From Aplysia californica (taxonomy: Eukaryota; Mollusca; Gastropoda; Aplysiida; Aplysiidae), in NCBI RefSeq assembly GCF_000002075.1, contig NW_004797643.1, positions 71,946-135,945 of the forward strand: 64,000 nt of DNA. The letters run 5' to 3'. The notes under the pieces were generated by a model. The model was not told where the DNA came from. It made no database searches and saw nothing but the letters and a program-made list of their open reading frames with translations. The position numbers and the translations under genes were made by a program. Below are positions 54,350 to 64,000 of the stretch, in pieces (position 1 is the stretch's first letter; each line of letters opens with the position of its first letter).

Positions 54350-55975
54350 CAGGTGAATATTAACTACAGTTTAAAGACCACTGTTCAACTTACAGCATAC
54401 TGGATCAAGTTCATCCACAAATAAACAAAAATCACACCCCTGTTCCTTGCATAATATTTCCTTTCCTTAAACACAGACATCAAACTCCCATTATCTGGAG
54501 ATACCCATGTACAAGTACCGAGGCCGGTCCCGATGGATTCGAGCCATCCGTGTTTACTGTATACTGTGTCATGTTCCTTCATTCTTGGAGCTAGATGCGG
54601 CTATTCCCATCACCACTCTGGCTTCTAGGTGGGGTTTTTTGGGGGGGGTTTTTTGTTTTTTCCGGGGGGGAGGGGTCCTCAAATTTTAGGCTAAAGAATA
54701 GAGAAGCCTAGGGACGAAAACACAGAGAACACCGATTTCGGAGACTGACTCAGTAAGCGCCGATAGGTATAAAAATTCCCTTATGATTTCCAACTTGCCC
54801 CACATAGAGCTGGCAGACTGCAGGCGGCCTTAAGCTCGGATCGGCGTTGTCTGCTTTATCGGTATCCAAACTACATTCTTATTACACCGAAAAGCTGGGA
54901 AGGGCGCCTCGCTTTCAACTCGTGACCTCGGTGCTTTCTTGTCGTATCTCCATTTTTTTAAAGTGAAAATGTAACTTCTTATGAAGCTCAATCTTTCCTG
55001 TGAACTGTTTTCACTGTTATTAAAAATGGAGATGAGACAAGAAAGCTCTGAGGTCGCGAACTCATGCCGTCTCACCGTCGCGAACTCGGGTTGAGCGGTT
55101 TGCGTGACATCACCCGACTGGATTGGGGACAGTTTTAAACGGTCATTTCAGAGCTGGTGTTGCATGGTAGACAAAAACTAATTTCATTTTCTTTAATCAG
55201 CGTCGTCAAAATGAGGGTGGTCATCGAGCAGAATTATATTTTAAGTTTTAAGCAATATTTTAGGAATTTCGAGGTTGTTTTTTTTAATCCCCAAATAAAT
55301 GCTTCATAGATATACCAGCTGTGTCATTTTTTTAAATATCTAGATCTCAGCTTTAGGCGCCCTCTATGTGGAGTCAAGCAGACACCTACTGGCGCCTGTC
55401 CCCGTCGATCTTCAGCCGCTGAAGTTCCGCGTTCTCTGTGTTATCGCCCTAATGTCATCGACGCTATGAAACCACTTTACGTGCCTATTTGTATGTGAAC
55501 TAGCTTGGCAGAGACAGTAGTCCATGACCAACCAAAGGTCCCACGACAGATGTACACTCTCTATACTTGCGTCATGATACACATTATGTAAACCCATGTG
55601 TGTCCTAAACAACTGACAAAGCCTTCCTCTGGCCCGCAATTGACACATGTGTCCTCTTGATGACTCTGTCTTCTGTTTTGTTTTCTTGAAGTGAGCAAGG
55701 CTTGATGATTGCATACTTGAGGGTTGCGAGTGAAGTTCAGACAACATAACTCTCAACAAATTTCATTATGTTTGTGGTTCAGAAATAGGAACATTTCGGC
55801 TAGATCTAATCAATAGTTTTCTTTTCAAAGAAGAAAAACATTGGGAATTTTCTTTTTTCCCCCATATTAACCATTCTCAGTTTCAGCGACTCCAGAGCAT
55901 GTATGTACATGTAGTAAGCCTATACATGATGTGTATTATATTAAATATTATATTTTCAAGAAACAAGTGGCATAG
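54350..55975. other. Intergenic between OXA1L and AHCY, no gene seen
   Basis: Contains a hairpin at 54917-55063 and otherwise short frames; a minus-strand frame at 55412-55759 has no recognisable domain. Confidence 0.4.
54917..55063. repeat. Inverted repeat, arms about 40 bp
   Basis: CTTTCTTGTCGTATCTCCAT on the left is inverted as ATGGAGATGAGACAAGAAAG on the right with about 65 bp between; the outer parts also pair (GTGACCTC / GAGGTCGC). Confidence 0.75.
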
Positions 55976-55984
55976 GCACACAAT

Positions 55985-56312
55985 ATCAATATGTGGTCTA
56001 GTGGTTAGGGTACCAGACATAATTGTGAGGTTGTGGGTCAGGGGGTTCGAGCCTTCACGCAAATTTTCCTCACTTCATCAAGGTGTGAATGGGTACCCGG
56101 ACATAAACAATGAAAGATCTTATTTGAAGTTAAGTGTTAGTGATTTAGCGCCTGTAAAATGGCAGCTTGCACTGTATGTTTCCCAGGAAGATGAGATTGC
56201 TTCAGAATGCTATCAGGTTTGCCGCGGTTATAATATAGACTAAAGTGCATAGAGCTTGCTGTTGAGCAGGAATTTGTGCTACACAAATATTATCTATTAT
56301 TATTATTATTAT
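55985..56312 (+). repeat. Family C SINE: tRNA head, L2-type tail
   Basis: A box TGGTCTAGTGGTTAGGG and B box GGTTCGAGCC, then AGGTGTGAATGGGTACCCGG and a tail with CTACACAAATATTATC(TATT)n. Confidence 0.8.
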
Positions 56313-56439
56313 ATCTCACAGGCAAATTGTTCTTTTTTCCACCTTTTTTTCCCAGACTGTTTTTAGGGGCCATTTTGATTATTTTCTGAGATCAAATGAC
56401 CTCCATTGTGTCAAAGTACATACCTGTACATCTGACTCA

Positions 56440-56765
56440 GTTTTACTCGTTTTAGCAAGTTTTAAAACACTTGCAACACAATAAGGGTACCAGTAATGAA
56501 AGTCCCACAGATTAGAGGTGTTAAAAGAGAACAACAAACATAAAACAAGGGGGAGAGATAAGGATGACAGATGTTTGATAGGAAAGAAGGAGCAAACTAC
56601 ACCAGACCACCCACAAGGGTTTTACGGCACTTGCACACAAATAAATAATGTAAGTGTCGAAGATTAGAGGTGATACTAGATCTAGAGGGTAACATGCAAA
56701 GAAAAGAAGCAGGAGAGAAATAAGGACGACAGATATTTGATACGAGAGAAGGAGCACCCACCAAC
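56440..56765 (+). repeat. Two family A repeats head to tail
   Basis: AGTTTTAAAACACTTGCAAC at 56458 and GGGTTTTACGGCACTTGCAC at 56617, each followed by the GATGTTTGATAGGAAAGAAG-type body. Confidence 0.7.
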
Positions 56766-56888
56766 CATGTAAACCAAGCTGCAAGGATAAACAGAAAAAT
56801 AATGACCCACAACTCATGGATATTAGTAGTAGTACAACAAGGAATGACCAAAAAATCAAATATCAAACGTCTGTCAAATGTTTTTCTG

Positions 56889-56895
56889 TCTTTAT
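56889..56895 (-). promoter_or_regulatory. AHCY: Poly(A) signal, AHCY
   Basis: TTTATTT on the + strand gives AATAAA on the minus strand about 485 bp after the stop codon. Confidence 0.5.
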
Positions 56896-57376
56896 TTTTG
56901 TTATCAAAATCAGTTTTGTCCACCACAGGAATTCAATCCATTCACTCACTTCGCCATATCACAGCTCTCACACACACTCGTTCAGGCTCACAATGAACAC
57001 AGAGCACTAACTTACAAGAATATAAAAAAAAGTTGATGGACTTAGCCGATTATGAACAATGACAGGATGCACTCAAGATCAAAGGGCGTGAACTCTTGTT
57101 CACAAGACTGTTTCGTTCGACTAACTTGGCCCCAAAAGGTTTATACAGCTCATGAGGCCTAAGTAACAATTCAAAAACGGTGGCAAATTACCGTACCGTT
57201 TTGTGTAGTTCTAGGATATTGTAAAGCACCTGATACAAGTCAGAATCCGAGATTGACTTTTCAATAAAAATGTACGCTGGTATCAACAAATTTTCACATG
57301 GTGTACAATAATTTCAATCAATATCCCAGTACCGGCATACACAAAAATGAAAGTTCTACAAATAAGGTTGAGATTT

Positions 57377-63579
<6,203 letters not shown>

Positions 63580-63599
63580 CTGATGGAGGAAAAAAATCA

Positions 63600-64000
63600 T
63601 AATGTCTTAAGCGAACCACGCTGAGGACCTGTTTTCCTCGATAACAATATCTTGACAACTGACAGGTTTAGATCTTGAGTGAGTATAAGTAGTCCTAAAT
63701 GATGCAACAGATTGTATTGGACACGATTGACCATGAACACCACAGGTACATCTAAGCCACCTATAAACAGGAAAACAAGAGAGTCACCATCTTGCTGCAA
63801 TGAATAATCATCGTTTGTCAACAAATTCAGAATACTCAAATATATAGCCTACCTCTACATTATATAAAAGGCATGTAAGTAAATTCAAGTAATAGCCTAA
63901 TCAATGTATGGTGCAGGTTGGAAAAGCCCTCGATCTCCTTGCTCCACCTCCTCAAGCCAGTGTATTATATTTTATAACACTATATAGGCCTTAGAAGCCT
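63600..64000. other. AHCY 5' intron, no N-terminal exon found
   Basis: The minus strand was read for MxxKxPYKV-type coding and none was seen; the first coding exon is presumably beyond the window. Confidence 0.5.

Noticed and set aside
55985-56065. Possible tRNA gene (A and B boxes)
   Set aside because: SINE head with an L2-type tail; acceptor stem does not pair.
63600-64000. AHCY N-terminal exon
   Set aside because: Searched on the minus strand but no matching coding or donor was found.

Overview
This window looks like nuclear DNA of a lophotrochozoan animal, most likely a mollusc and probably a gastropod. I infer that from small exons in large introns, GT/AG splicing with preserved phase, many tRNA-headed SINEs, abundant TTAA- and TA-target MITEs, CTAGAT-rich microsatellites and three conserved animal genes. 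The species cannot be fixed from the sequence alone. There is one 100-N assembly gap at 34923-35022.

Layout. (1) 458-15.8 kb, + strand: a 14-exon gene for a ten-finger C2H2 zinc-finger protein of about 1076 residues. It has acidic and Ser/Thr-rich N-terminal exons and a last exon with an in-frame 27-bp tandem repeat. The finger run and C-terminus suggest a ZFP64-like factor (tentative). (2) 15.8-42.1 kb: mostly intergenic and very repeat-rich, with nested DNA transposons, a palindrome-packed MITE, a LINE 3' end, long inverted repeats around the gap and a tandem segmental duplication. A minus-strand C-terminal exon pair near 20 kb and an orphan coding-like block at 21.9 kb are the only hints of further genes. 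(3) 42.1-53.2 kb, + strand: an 8-exon OXA1L gene (mitochondrial inner-membrane insertase, about 407 residues). (4) 56.9-63.6 kb, - strand: eight exons of AHCY (adenosylhomocysteinase), complete except for the N-terminal exon, which must lie beyond base 64000.

The three genes are independent housekeeping or regulatory genes and do not form a pathway: a nuclear DNA-binding factor, a mitochondrial insertase and a cytosolic methyl-cycle enzyme. OXA1L and AHCY are convergent, with poly(A) signals at about 53.14 kb and 56.89 kb.

The most striking structural theme is that several exon/intron junctions have been locally duplicated. Exon 4, exon 6, exon 9 and exon 13 of the zinc-finger gene, and exons 7 and 8 of OXA1L, each have nearby copies or minisatellite arrays built from or abutting the splice site. 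One copy, 'exon 6a' at about 5.38 kb, is phase-compatible with the real exon 6, differs from it only synonymously over the coding match, and if used would change the fourth finger from C2H2 to C2HC. A second theme is dense TTAA-target insertions: six elements in two terminal-repeat families.
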